From the NCBI RefSeq assembly GCF_036194065.1, contig NZ_CP108095.1, positions 4,960,001 to 5,024,000 of the forward strand: a stretch of 64,000 nt of DNA, in the 5' to 3' direction. Every line of letters starts with the position of its first letter. The first letter of the stretch is position 1. This document shows positions 25,922 through 35,598 of the stretch, piece after piece. Under the pieces are notes generated by a model. It was not told the DNA's origin and did not search any database. It saw only the letters and a list, made by a program, of their open reading frames with translations. A program made the translations under genes and the position numbers. The DNA is from Streptomyces sp. NBC_00239. Its GTDB lineage: Bacteria; Actinomycetota; Actinomycetes; Streptomycetales; Streptomycetaceae.

Positions 25922-26000
25922 CCCGTACGACCCGTAAGCCCGTACGACCCGACCCGACCCGACCCGACCCGTAGGCCCGTACGACCCGTAAGCCCGTAGG
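25920..26000. repeat. GACCCG/CCCGTACGA simple repeat
   Basis: The words CCCGTACGACCCGTAAG and GACCC recur in tandem just after the surface operon. It looks like low-complexity intergenic DNA without a visible function. Confidence 0.6.
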
Positions 26001-26024
26001 GCGACCGGGCCCGTACGACGAAAG

Positions 26025-26063
26025 CGGAACGGCCCGGCACACCAGGTGTGCCGGGCCGTTCCG
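26025..26063. terminator. Strong bidirectional terminator
   Basis: Perfect 18-base arms (26025-26042 and 26046-26063) with a 3-base loop, starting CGGAACGGCC. It separates the convergent surface operon and peptide transporter gene. Confidence 0.85.
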
Positions 26064-26088
26064 GTTCAGCGAGCTACGGGAGAGCGCG

Positions 26089-27603
26089 TCAGTGCACGCC
26101 GCCCATGAGGGTCTGGACCTTCTTGCGGTACATGTAGACCGCCAGGCCCGCGACCACCGCGAGACCGGCCTGCATGGCGATGATCCCGGTGCCGTTCAGG
26201 TCCACGCCCGCCAGCGAGAGCAGACCGGTGGTGCAGTCACCCGCGGTGACCGCGAGGAACCAGACGCCCATCATCTGGGAGGCGTACTTCTGCGGAGCCA
26301 TCTTCGTGGTGACCGAGAGGCCGACCGGGGAGAGGCACAGCTCGCCGATGGTCTGGATCATGTAGATCGAGACCAGCCACATCGGGGAGACCTTGCTGCC
26401 GTCGCCGGCCATGTTCATCGGGACGATGAAGACGAAGAACGAGGCACCGACCAGCACCAGGCCCATCGCGAACTTCACGATGGTGTTCGGCTCCTGGTTC
26501 TTGCGCGCCAGCCACAGCCACAGCCAGGCGAAGACCGGGGCCAGTGCCATCACGAACAGCGGGTTCAGCGACTGGTACCAGGTGGCCGAGAAGCCCAGGC
26601 CGAAGACGGTGTCGGCGGTCTTGGAGTCGGCGAACAGCGACAGGGTGGAGCCACCCTGGTCGTAGATCATCCAGAACACGGCGGCGGCGACGAAGAACCA
26701 GATGTAGCCGGTCATCTTCGACTGCTCGGTCGGGCTCAGGTCCTTGTCGCGCTTGATGCGGACCAGGACGGCGACCGGGATGATCAGGCCGGCCAGCGTC
26801 AGCGGGACCAGCGCCCAGTTCAGGGTGTACACGCCCAGGGCGACGACGCCGCCGTAGAACACGGCGATGACCAGGGCGCCCAGGCCGACCTTGGTGAGGA
26901 CGGCCTTGCGCTCGTCGGCGCTCAGCGGGTTCGGGACGACGCTGCTCTTCGGGCTCAGGTTGCGGGTGCCGATGAGGAACTGGGCGAGGCCCACACCCAT
27001 GCCGACCGCGGCGAGCGCGAAGCCCAGGTGCCAGTTGTGCTCCTTGCCGATCGTGCCGATGACGAACGGAGCGACGAAGGCACCCAGGTTGATGCCGATG
27101 TAGAAGAGGGTGAAGCCACCGTCACGGCGCGGGTCCTCGGGACCGTCGTAGAGGTGGCCGACCATCGTCGAGATGTTGGCCTTCAGCAGACCGGAGCCCA
27201 TGGCCACCAGGATCAGGCCGACGAAGAACATCGCCTGGCCGGGCAGGGCCAGGGAGAGGTGACCGGCCATGATCACGAAGCCGGCGATGGTCACCGTCTT
27301 GCGCGCGCCCCAGACGCGGTCTCCGAACCAGCCGCCCGGCATGGCCATGAGGTAGACCATCGAGACGTACACGGAGTAGATGGCCGTGGCCGTGGCCGCG
27401 GTCATCGCAAGGCCGCCGCCCTGGCTGCCCGTCGCCGCGTCGGCACCACCTGAGACCAGGTAGTACACGAGGAGGGCCCGCATGCCGTAGTAGGAGAAGC
27501 GCTCCCACATCTCGGTCATGAAGAGAGTGGCCAGGCCACGAGGGTGGCCGAAGAAGGTCTTCTCGCCGAGCTCGGCAGAGTCCTTCGTCAGGCTTGACGC
27601 CAT
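26089..27603 (-). CDS. POT/PTR family proton-coupled peptide transporter
   Basis: 504 residues with 12-14 hydrophobic helices. The family proton-coupling motif appears as EMWERFSYYGMRALLVYY, and the PTR2 signature as FTLFYIGINLGAFVAPF. These transporters import di- and tripeptides with protons across the cytoplasmic membrane. The ATG at 27603 has AAGGAA before it. It is a single gene with its own 500-base upstream region. The next genes are a two-component system in the opposite direction, which might respond to or control it; nothing in the sequence proves that. Confidence 0.93.
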   Translation of the reverse strand: MASSLTKDSAELGEKTFFGHPRGLATLFMTEMWERFSYYGMRALLVYYLVSGGADAATGSQGGGLAMTAATATAIYSVYVSMVYLMAMPGGWFGDRVWGARKTVTIAGFVIMAGHLSLALPGQAMFFVGLILVAMGSGLLKANISTMVGHLYDGPEDPRRDGGFTLFYIGINLGAFVAPFVIGTIGKEHNWHLGFALAAVGMGVGLAQFLIGTRNLSPKSSVVPNPLSADERKAVLTKVGLGALVIAVFYGGVVALGVYTLNWALVPLTLAGLIIPVAVLVRIKRDKDLSPTEQSKMTGYIWFFVAAAVFWMIYDQGGSTLSLFADSKTADTVFGLGFSATWYQSLNPLFVMALAPVFAWLWLWLARKNQEPNTIVKFAMGLVLVGASFFVFIVPMNMAGDGSKVSPMWLVSIYMIQTIGELCLSPVGLSVTTKMAPQKYASQMMGVWFLAVTAGDCTTGLLSLAGVDLNGTGIIAMQAGLAVVAGLAVYMYRKKVQTLMGGVH

Positions 27604-28102
27604 GGTCGTTCCTTGCTTCTACGGGACGCGCGGCTTCGTGAGCCGGACTGCGCCCGGTGGGGGGTGGCCGGCACCGGAACGGAAACACCCGAACCCCACG
27701 CCCAGGGGCTTCACTCCGTCGTGGGGAGTGAAGGGAAGTCCGTACCGGGATCCACACCCCGCGTGCACCTTCGCGCGCGGGGCCCGGCCCATAGGTCGTT
27801 CACTGCCCGGTGTCCGGACGTGTCCTCCTCGGAAGACTGTCAGTCCGGTCCGGACAGAAAGAGAGGCCTTCGACCGCATTTGCGGTGCAAAGGTCCTCGG
27901 TTAGTGCATCAGGCGTCTCGCCACCATACGACACGACAGTGCCGGATATGGAAGGACTTGAGATATGGATCACAGGGTTGGAGGGAACCGTTCCGGCATG
28001 TTTCGAAGGAAGTCGATCATCTGGACGCCTGAACCGCAGGTGCGCCTCCCGCCTCCTCGATCACACAACAGGCCCTGCCCGCCGCGGACTACCATCACCC
28101 AC
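27604..28102. other. Intergenic region between peptide transporter and two-component system
   Basis: About 500 bases without a credible gene, carrying two divergent promoter regions. CTGTC and GACAG flank AGTCCGGTCCG near 27837-27857, a possible regulator site. TACCAT at 28090-28095 lies 7 bases before the response-regulator ATG. Confidence 0.5.
28090..28095 (+). promoter_or_regulatory. -10 box of a leaderless response-regulator transcript
   Basis: TACCAT, 7 bases before the ATG at 28103, with no Shine-Dalgarno sequence in between or upstream. Confidence 0.5.
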
Positions 28103-28780
<678 letters not shown>

Positions 28781-28794
28781 GTCACCGCCACACC

Positions 28795-30060
28795 ATGCGC
28801 CGCCGTCTGATCAACTCCACGCTCGCCGTGGTGCTCGTCGTGATCGCCGTGTTCGGGGTCTCGCTCGTCATCGTCGAGACCCGGACCATCACCAACAGCG
28901 CCCAGGAGAGCGTCGACTCCGAGGCGCTGCGGCTGGCCGGCATCGTCGAGGCGAACGTCCTGGAGAAGGAGCCGGTCGACCCCGACGCGCTCGCCGAGCA
29001 ACTGGCCGCCGGCCGCTCGGCGCGCATCCTGCTGCCCGGCCGGGCGCCGCTCGCCATCGGCCCGCACATCGGCGGCAGCGTGATCCGCGGCAGCGCCGAG
29101 GGGGAGCGCGGCGAGCTGGTCATCGTCGAGGAGTCCCGGGACACCGTCACCAAGGAGGTCGGCCGCACCCTCGCGGTGGTCGGCGCGGTGGCCCTGCTCG
29201 CGGTCGTGGCCGCCGTACTCCTCGCCGTACGCCAGGCCAACCGCCTGACCTCGCCGCTGACGGACCTCGCCGAGACCGCCGAGCGGCTCGGCTCCGGCGA
29301 CCCGCGGCCCCGGCACAAGCGGTACGGGGTGCCCGAGCTGGACCGGGTCGCGGACGTCCTGGACTCCAGCGCGGAACGGATCGGGCGGATGCTCACCGCC
29401 GAGCGCAGGCTCGCCGCCGACGCCTCCCACCAGCTGCGGACCCCGCTGACGGCGCTGTCCATGCGGCTGGAGGAGATCACGGTCACGGACGACCTGGAGA
29501 CCGTGCGGGAGGAGGCGTCGATCGCGCTCACCCAGGTCGAGCGGCTCACCGACGTGGTCCAGCGGCTCCTGACGAACTCCCGGGACCCCCGGACCGGCTC
29601 CGCGGTCCCGTTCGACCTCGACGAGGTCGTCAAGCAGCAGGTGGAGGAGTGGCGACCGGCCTACCGCAGCGCCGGCCGCGCCATCGTGCGCTCCGGCAAG
29701 CAGGGGATGCGGGCCGTCGGCACCCCGGGCGCGGTCGCCCAGGTGCTCGCCGCCCTGATCGAGAACTCGCTCATGCACGGTGGCGGCACGGTCGCCCTGC
29801 GCACCCGCGTCACCGGCAACCAGGCGGTCATCGAGGTCACCGACGAGGGCCCGGGAGTGCCGGCCGACCTGGGCAACCGGATCTTCGAGCGGACCATCAG
29901 CGGGCGGAACTCCACCGGCATCGGCCTGGCCGTGGCCCGCGACCTCGCGGAGGCGGACGGCGGCCGCCTGGAGCTGCTCCAGACGCACCCGCCGGTGTTC
30001 GCGATCTTCCTGAGCCGGACCGCGCCGCAGCGCGAGGAACCGGAGAAAACGGTCCGCTGA
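28795..30060 (+). CDS. Sensor histidine kinase
   Basis: 421 residues: an N-terminal helix (about 5-26), a short extracytoplasmic sensor (about 30-122), a second helix (about 123-147), a HAMP linker, the HisKA helix with DASHQLRTPLTAL, then the ATPase domain with ENSLMHG (N box), DEGPGVP (G1) and STGIGLAVARDLAE (G2). A typical membrane kinase for the OmpR-type regulator upstream. The sensor part is short and gives no ligand clue. The ATG at 28795 is close behind the previous stop, so both genes form one operon. Confidence 0.92.
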   Translation: MRRRLINSTLAVVLVVIAVFGVSLVIVETRTITNSAQESVDSEALRLAGIVEANVLEKEPVDPDALAEQLAAGRSARILLPGRAPLAIGPHIGGSVIRGSAEGERGELVIVEESRDTVTKEVGRTLAVVGAVALLAVVAAVLLAVRQANRLTSPLTDLAETAERLGSGDPRPRHKRYGVPELDRVADVLDSSAERIGRMLTAERRLAADASHQLRTPLTALSMRLEEITVTDDLETVREEASIALTQVERLTDVVQRLLTNSRDPRTGSAVPFDLDEVVKQQVEEWRPAYRSAGRAIVRSGKQGMRAVGTPGAVAQVLAALIENSLMHGGGTVALRTRVTGNQAVIEVTDEGPGVPADLGNRIFERTISGRNSTGIGLAVARDLAEADGGRLELLQTHPPVFAIFLSRTAPQREEPEKTVR

Positions 30061-30099
30061 CGCGCCGGACGGCCGGCTCCGTGCCGGACTGGATGCATC

Positions 30100-30147
30100 C
30101 CGTTCGGCGATCGAGGACACCGCGCGACAGCGCGGACGGCCGAACGG
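30100..30147. terminator. Nested hairpin between convergent kinase and GtrA genes
   Basis: CCGTTCGGC (30100-30108) pairs with GCCGAACGG (30139-30147); inside, CCGCGC (30120-30125) pairs with GCGCGG (30130-30135). Confidence 0.6.
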
Positions 30148-30711
30148 CTAGACGGCCTGCCGGTCGGCGGAGGGCCGCGCCGGGCTCCGGTCCCGCTGGT
30201 CGGCGAAGACCGCCTCCGCGGCGGCGGTAACGGGCTCCACACCGGCAGCCACGGGCTCCACGGCGGCAGCCACCGGCGCGGCGGCCCGGAACACCCAGGT
30301 CCGGTACGACCAGAACCGGAAGGCGGTGGCGATGCCGATGCCCAGGAACTTGAAGATGTTGCTCTGCAGCGGGCTGTCCCAGCCCATCCCGTAGGTCGCC
30401 GCGTACAGCACGCCGTTCTCGATCACCAGGCCCGCCGCGCTGAACAGCAGGAACAAGGTCATCTCGCGGGTGCGCCCGCCCTTGTCGCGGTCCCGGTACG
30501 TGAAGTACCGGAAGCCCACGTAGTTGAAGGCGATCGCGACGACCGTCGCTATCACGCTCGCCCGCACCACCTGGAGGTCCGTGGTGTGCCGCAGCAGGTT
30601 GAAGACGCCCAGATTGACCAGCAGGCCCAGACCGCCCACCGCACCGAATTTGGCGATCTCCCGGGCGAGGCCGCGCGCCCTGTCGAGCAGGGCCGTCCTC
30701 GACGCACTCAT
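30148..30711 (-). CDS. GtrA family membrane protein
   Basis: 187 residues with four predicted helices (KFGAVGGLGLLVNLGVFNLL; the next after VIATVVAIAFNYVGF; TLFLLFSAAGLVIENGVLYA; FKFLGIGIATAFRFWSYRTW), the GtrA layout. The ending FxSYRTWVF is a family hallmark. GtrA proteins are thought to move lipid-linked sugars or help modify wall polymers. The Ala/Val-rich tail (about 145-187) is extra and probably disordered. It lies between a two-component system and purK, so its partner glycosyltransferase is not adjacent. Confidence 0.88.
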   Translation of the reverse strand: MSASRTALLDRARGLAREIAKFGAVGGLGLLVNLGVFNLLRHTTDLQVVRASVIATVVAIAFNYVGFRYFTYRDRDKGGRTREMTLFLLFSAAGLVIENGVLYAATYGMGWDSPLQSNIFKFLGIGIATAFRFWSYRTWVFRAAAPVAAAVEPVAAGVEPVTAAAEAVFADQRDRSPARPSADRQAV

Positions 30712-30863
30712 GGTGATCGTTCAGCCCCTGTCGGTCGATTGCGTCAACCAAGCCATCGTAGACGCCGGCCCATCGGTACGCCCGGGGGTCCGGGTATGCC
30801 ATGCGACACCTGGGACGAAGCCGTGACGCGGACGGCCGGACCCGGGCCGGATCGGGCGCCGGA

Positions 30864-30869
30864 TACTCT
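30864..30869 (+). promoter_or_regulatory. -10 box for a leaderless purK transcript
   Basis: TACTCT ends 6 bases before the GTG at 30876. The GGAGG next to the GTG is too close to serve as a ribosome site, which supports leaderless initiation. Confidence 0.45.
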
Positions 30870-30875
30870 GGAGGA

Positions 30876-32015
30876 GTGACGTTCCCGGTAGTCGGCATGG
30901 TCGGCGGCGGTCAGCTCGCCCGCATGACCCACGAGGCGGGTATCCCCCTCGGCATCAGATTCAAGCTCCTCAGTGACACCCCACAGGACTCGGCGGCCCA
31001 GGTCGTGAGCGACGTCGTCATCGGCGACTATCGCGACCTGGACACGCTGCGCGCCTTCGCGCGCGGCTGCGACGTGATCACCTTCGATCACGAGCACGTA
31101 CCCACCGAGCACCTGCGGGCCCTGGAAGCGGACGGCATCCCCGTCCGTCCGGGGCCCGACGCATTGGTGCACGCCCAGGACAAGGGGGTGATGCGCGCCA
31201 AGCTCGACGAGATCGGCGCGCCCAGCCCCCGCCACCGGATCGTGAGCGATCCGGACGACGTGGCGGCGTTCGCGGCGGAGGTGGGCGGTTTCCCCGTCAT
31301 CCTCAAGACCGTGCGCGGCGGCTACGACGGCAAGGGCGTGTGGTTCGTGCGTGCGGCCGAAGAGGCCGAGGCCCCCTTCCGGGCCGGGGTTCCCGTACTC
31401 GCCGAAGAGAAGGTGGACTACGTCCGCGAACTCGCGGCGAACATCGTCCGCTCCCCCCACGGCCAGGCCGTGGCCTACCCCGTCGTGGAGTCCGTCCAGG
31501 TGGACGGCGTCTGCGACACCGTGATCGCCCCGGCCCCGGGCCTCTCCGAAGAGCTCGCGGGCGAGGCCCAGGCCCTCGCCCTGCGGATCGCCGCCGAACT
31601 CGGCGTGACGGGCCACCTGGCCGTCGAGCTCTTCGAGACCCGGGACGGGCGGATCCTCGTCAACGAGCTGGCGATGCGCCCGCACAACTCCGGGCACTGG
31701 ACCCAGGACGGCGCGGTCACCTCCCAGTTCGCCAACCACGTGCGGGCCGTGCTCGACCTGCCGCTGGGCGACCCGCGCCCGCGCGCACCCTGGACGGTCA
31801 TGGCGAACGTCCTGGGCGGGGACTACCCCGACATGTACCAGGCGTACCTGCACTGCATGGCCCGCGACCCGCAGCTCAAGATCCACATGTACGGCAAAGA
31901 CGTGAAGCAGGGCCGCAAGGTCGGCCACGTGAACACCTACGGCGACGACCTCCAGGACGTGCTGGAGCGCGCCCGCCACGCTGCCGGCTACCTCCGAGGA
32001 ACAATCACCGAATGA
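30876..32015 (+). CDS. purK: N5-carboxyaminoimidazole ribonucleotide synthase
   Basis: A 379-residue ATP-grasp enzyme. It opens with the nucleotide-type loop [17 protein letters not shown], followed by the ATP-grasp segments [18 protein letters not shown] and [21 protein letters not shown]. It carboxylates AIR with ATP and bicarbonate in purine synthesis; PurE acts next. The purE start overlaps this stop as ATGA. The GTG at 30876 is the likely start; longer frames upstream run through non-coding DNA. Confidence 0.94.
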   Translation: MTFPVVGMVGGGQLARMTHEAGIPLGIRFKLLSDTPQDSAAQVVSDVVIGDYRDLDTLRAFARGCDVITFDHEHVPTEHLRALEADGIPVRPGPDALVHAQDKGVMRAKLDEIGAPSPRHRIVSDPDDVAAFAAEVGGFPVILKTVRGGYDGKGVWFVRAAEEAEAPFRAGVPVLAEEKVDYVRELAANIVRSPHGQAVAYPVVESVQVDGVCDTVIAPAPGLSEELAGEAQALALRIAAELGVTGHLAVELFETRDGRILVNELAMRPHNSGHWTQDGAVTSQFANHVRAVLDLPLGDPRPRAPWTVMANVLGGDYPDMYQAYLHCMARDPQLKIHMYGKDVKQGRKVGHVNTYGDDLQDVLERARHAAGYLRGTITE

Positions 32016-32524
32016 GCACCCCCACCACCTCCCCCCTCATCGGCATCGTGATGGGCTCCGACTCGGACTGGCCCGTCATGGAGGCCGCCGCGCAGGTCCT
32101 CGACGAGTTCGAGATCCCCTACGAGGTCGACGTCGTCTCCGCCCACCGGATGCCGCGCGAGATGATCGCGTACGGCGAGGAGGCCGCCGGCCGCGGCCTC
32201 AAGGCGATCATCGCGGGCGCCGGCGGCGCCGCCCACCTGCCGGGCATGCTCGCCTCGGTCACCCCGCTCCCGGTGATCGGCGTCCCGGTGCCGCTGAAGT
32301 ACCTCGACGGCATGGACTCGCTGCTGTCGATCGTGCAGATGCCGGCCGGCGTCCCGGTGGCCACCGTCTCCGTCGGCGGCGCGCGCAACGCGGGCCTGCT
32401 CGCCGCCCGCATCCTCGCCACCCAGGACCCCGACCTGCTCGCGCGGATGGTGGAGTTCCAGCAGGAGCTCAACGACCAGGCCACCGAGAAGGGCAAGCGG
32501 CTGCGGACGAAGGTCGCGGGATGA
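32012..32524 (+). CDS. purE: N5-CAIR mutase
   Basis: 170 residues, standard class I PurE length. It has the nucleotide loop [13 protein letters not shown], the catalytic histidine region [28 protein letters not shown] and [14 protein letters not shown]. It moves the carboxyl group on N5-CAIR to give CAIR. It is coupled to purK at the start and overlaps the dipeptidase gene by 4 bases (ATGA) at the end, forming one operon. Confidence 0.95.
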   Translation: MSTPTTSPLIGIVMGSDSDWPVMEAAAQVLDEFEIPYEVDVVSAHRMPREMIAYGEEAAGRGLKAIIAGAGGAAHLPGMLASVTPLPVIGVPVPLKYLDGMDSLLSIVQMPAGVPVATVSVGGARNAGLLAARILATQDPDLLARMVEFQQELNDQATEKGKRLRTKVAG

Positions 32525-33717
32525 CCGACCCGGCCACCGGCGCCGGCGGCGCGGACCGCCTGGCGCAGGCCCGCGAACTCCTGGCCGGACACCCGGTCGT
32601 GGACGGGCACAACGACCTCCCGTGGGCCCTGCGCGAGCAGGTGCGGTACGACCTGTCGCAGCGCGACATCGCCACCGACCTGACCGGCGTGCTCCACACC
32701 GACCTGCCCCGGATGCGGGCCGGCGGGGTCGGGGCGCAGTTCTGGTCGGTGTACGTGCGGTCCGACTACGCGGGGGACACGGCGGTCAGCGCCACCCTGG
32801 AGCAGATCGACATCGTCGCCCAGCTGATCGACCGCCACCCCGGGGACCTCGTACGGGCCCTGACGGCGGACGACATGGAGAAGGCCCGGTCCGAGGGCCG
32901 GATCGCCTCGCTGATGGGCGCCGAGGGCGGGCACTCCATCAACAACTCGCTCGCCACCCTCCGGGCGCTGCACCGGCTGGGCGTCCGCTACATGACGCTG
33001 ACGCACAACGACACCATCGACTGGGCGGACTCGGCGACGGACGAGGCCCGCCACGGCGGCCTCACCGACTTCGGCCGCGAGGTCGTCCGCGAGATGAACC
33101 GCATCGGCATGCTCGTGGACCTGTCGCACGTGTCGGCCGACACCATGCGGGACGCGCTGGCGGTCACCACCGCGCCGGTGGTCTTCTCGCACTCATCGGC
33201 GCGGGCGGTCTGCGACCACCCGCGGAACATCCCGGACGACGTCCTCGCACAGCTGCCCGGCAACGGCGGCGTCGCGATGGCCACGTTCGTGCCGAAGTTC
33301 ATCCTCCCCGAGGCGGTGGCCTGGACGGCGGCGGCCGACGACAACCTGCGCGCGCACGGCTTCCACCACCTGGACACCACCGCGCCGGCGATGGAGCTGC
33401 ACCGCGCCTTCGAGGCCGCCCACCCGCGGCCGGTCGCGACCGCCGCCACGGTGGCCGACCACCTCGACCACATGCGCGAGGTCGCCGGCATCGACCACAT
33501 CGGCATCGGCGGCGACTACGACGGGACCGCCTTCACCCCGGCGGGCCTCGACGACGTCGCCGGCTACCCGAACCTGATCGCGGAGCTGCTGGGCCGCGGC
33601 TGGTCCACGGCCGACCTGGCCAAGCTGACCTGGTCCAACGCGGTACGGGTGCTGCGCGACGCGGAGGCCGTCGCGGCCGCGCAGGCGGCGCTGCCGCCGT
33701 CGAACGCGCGGCTGTAG
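32521..33717 (+). CDS. Membrane-dipeptidase (M19) family protein
   Basis: 398 residues. All the renal-dipeptidase zinc ligands can be placed: H30 and D32 in [10 protein letters not shown], the bridging E135 in [10 protein letters not shown]203 in LVDLSHVS, H224 in VVFSHSS and D332 in GIGGDYDG. It should therefore be an active dipeptidase for L,D- or L,L-dipeptides. No signal peptide is visible, so it is probably cytoplasmic. It is coupled to purE by ATGA. A degenerate paralogue follows. Confidence 0.93.
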   Translation: MTDPATGAGGADRLAQARELLAGHPVVDGHNDLPWALREQVRYDLSQRDIATDLTGVLHTDLPRMRAGGVGAQFWSVYVRSDYAGDTAVSATLEQIDIVAQLIDRHPGDLVRALTADDMEKARSEGRIASLMGAEGGHSINNSLATLRALHRLGVRYMTLTHNDTIDWADSATDEARHGGLTDFGREVVREMNRIGMLVDLSHVSADTMRDALAVTTAPVVFSHSSARAVCDHPRNIPDDVLAQLPGNGGVAMATFVPKFILPEAVAWTAAADDNLRAHGFHHLDTTAPAMELHRAFEAAHPRPVATAATVADHLDHMREVAGIDHIGIGGDYDGTAFTPAGLDDVAGYPNLIAELLGRGWSTADLAKLTWSNAVRVLRDAEAVAAAQAALPPSNARL

Positions 33718-33720
33718 CCG

Positions 33721-33741
33721 CGGCGGCCGGACCGGCCGCCG
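33721..33741. terminator. Short perfect palindrome after the first dipeptidase gene
   Basis: CGGCGGCCGG and its reverse complement around one central A, 3 bases after the stop. It may slow or end transcription before the second paralogue. Confidence 0.45.
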
Positions 33742-33864
33742 GTGGTCCGGGTGCCCTGCCATGACGGGCGGGGCACCCGAACGCCACACCCCACGAGAAC
33801 ACCCGCGACCCACGTGTCACGGTGGCAACTACTCCCTGCTGCCGCCGAGACCGGAGCGAACGCC

Positions 33865-35055
33865 ATGGCCGACCTGCAGGACGAACAGTCCCCCGTGGGA
33901 GCGGAGCCCGGGGCCGTCGGAGCCGACGACCCCCCTGCCGCAGCCACGACCGCCATCACCGCCACGACGGCCGCCACCGCGGCCACCGACGTCACCACGA
34001 GCGCCACGGCGGTCACCACGAGCGCCACCACCGCCGTTCCGAGCGAGCAGCTCGCGCCGCACAGCTCAGAGCGCGCCGCCTCGCTGCTCGCCGTGCACCC
34101 CGTCGCCGACGGGCACAACACCCTCCCGTGGACCCTGCGCCACAGCCCCTACCACGACATCTCCACGCCCGAACCGGGCGTGGACACCGACATCCCCCGG
34201 CTGCGCGCGGGCGGTGTCGGCGCCCAGTTCTGGTCGCTGCTCGTACCCGGCGTGGCCGACACGGGCGGGGGCGGCGCCTCCGACCGGATCGTCGCCGAAA
34301 CCCTCGAACAGATCGACGTCGGCCGGAACCTGGTCCGCAGCTATCCCGACGCGCTGTGCCTGGCGCTGTGCGCCGACGACATGGCCGACGCCCGCAACCG
34401 GGGGCGGATCGCCTCGTTCCTCGGTCCCGTCAGCGGCCGCACCCTCACCGACTCCCTGGGCACCCTGCGGGCCTTCCACGCGCTGGGCGTCCGCAGCCTG
34501 GCCCCCGCCGGCGCGGCCTGGGCCGACAGCGGCCTGACCCCCTTCGGCCACGAGGTCGTACGGGAGGCCAACCGGCTCGCCGTGCTGCTGGACGTGACCG
34601 GCTGCCCGGATGCGGTCGCCCGCCAGATCATCGACGCCTCGAAGGCGCCCGCGCTGCTCTCGCACACCGCGGCCGGGGCGCTCGTGCCGCACCCGGCCAA
34701 CGTCTCCGACGAGACGCTGCTGGCGCTGCGCGCCGCGAAGGGCCTGTGCATGGTCACCTTCGCCGCGGACCAGGTCGGCGGACGGATCGCCGACGTCGCG
34801 GACCACCTGGACCACGTACGGGCCGTCGCCGGGCCGGACTGTGTGGGCCTGGGCGGGTCCTTCGGCGCGGAGCCGCGCACGGCCCGGCCCGAGGGGCTCG
34901 CGGATCCCGCTGGCTACCCCCTGCTGATCGCCGAGCTGCTCGAACGGGGCTGGCCGGAGGGTGACGTCGCGCTGCTGACCTGGGGTAACGCCCAGCGGGT
35001 GTTGCGCGACGCCGAATTCACCGCCCGCGCCGCCCACCACCGCCGCCCCTCGTAA
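33865..35055 (+). CDS. Degenerate M19 dipeptidase paralogue, probably not catalytic
   Basis: 396 residues, clearly related to the preceding gene along its length ([26 protein letters not shown]). Metal ligands have been lost: the Asp of HND is Thr86 (VADGHNTLPW), the bridging Glu is V189 (FLGPVSG), the first His after LLD is G246 (LLDVTGCP) and the Asp of GGDYDG is Ser (GLGGSFG). Only H84 and H267 remain. So it should not hydrolyse dipeptides as M19 enzymes do, and may be regulatory or bind a ligand. The first 60 residues are a low-complexity Thr/Ala stretch. ATG 33865 has GGAG 8 bases upstream. Confidence 0.85.
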   Translation: MADLQDEQSPVGAEPGAVGADDPPAAATTAITATTAATAATDVTTSATAVTTSATTAVPSEQLAPHSSERAASLLAVHPVADGHNTLPWTLRHSPYHDISTPEPGVDTDIPRLRAGGVGAQFWSLLVPGVADTGGGGASDRIVAETLEQIDVGRNLVRSYPDALCLALCADDMADARNRGRIASFLGPVSGRTLTDSLGTLRAFHALGVRSLAPAGAAWADSGLTPFGHEVVREANRLAVLLDVTGCPDAVARQIIDASKAPALLSHTAAGALVPHPANVSDETLLALRAAKGLCMVTFAADQVGGRIADVADHLDHVRAVAGPDCVGLGGSFGAEPRTARPEGLADPAGYPLLIAELLERGWPEGDVALLTWGNAQRVLRDAEFTARAAHHRRPS

Positions 35056-35084
35056 CCCCCTTCCCCCCGACCCGGTGCCCTGGG

Positions 35085-35575
35085 GGCACACCCAGCCTGA
35101 GCGGGCCGTCTCAGCCTCGCCGGCGTTTGAGGCGGGGCCTCGGGCGGGGCCCGCTCCAGCCCGGCCGGTGCCCTGGGGGCAACCCCCAGCCCTTGTCGAC
35201 GCTGTCGACGCTGCGCGCGGCAATTCCCAACCCCGCCGGCGCTGCGCGCGGTAATTCCCAGCCCGCCGGCGCCCTGGGGCGCAATTCCCAGCCTTGTCGG
35301 CGCCCTGTGGGGCAACATCCAGCCTCGCCGGCGTTTGAGGCGCGGGGTTTGGGGCGGAGCCCCAAGACAACCCGGCTGACGCCGGGCAGCCGGGCTCCGC
35401 CCGGACCCGCTCCTCAAGCGCCGGAGGGGCTGAGGGGTGCGACGGGGTTGCCGGGCTCCGCCCGGACCCGCTCCTCAGGGGCTGAAGCGTGCGCGGGGTC
35501 AAGCGCCGGAGGGGCTGAAACGTGCGCGGGGTCAAGCGCCGGAAGGGCTGGAGGGTGCGGGGGTTGCCGCCGAGG
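35085..35575. repeat. Cluster of dispersed GC-rich repeats in a 540-base intergenic region
   Basis: The region 35056-35598 has no credible gene. It holds the core CCTCGCCGGCGTTTGAGGCG at 35115-35134 and 35323-35342, several GCAATTCCCAGCC units spaced about 36-40 bases, and near-copies of the GGGCTCCGCCCGGACCCGCT variant with GCGCCGGAGGGGCTGA arms. It separates the degenerate dipeptidase from the convergent UDP-glucose dehydrogenase and may terminate both. Confidence 0.8.
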
Positions 35576-35598
35576 CGGAGGTCGTGCCGCGCAGGGGG

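Noticed and set aside
35085..35575. Possible CRISPR array (regular GCAATTCCCAGCC words)
   Set aside because: Unit spacing and sequence vary, the spacers are themselves repeat sequence, and no cas genes are near.
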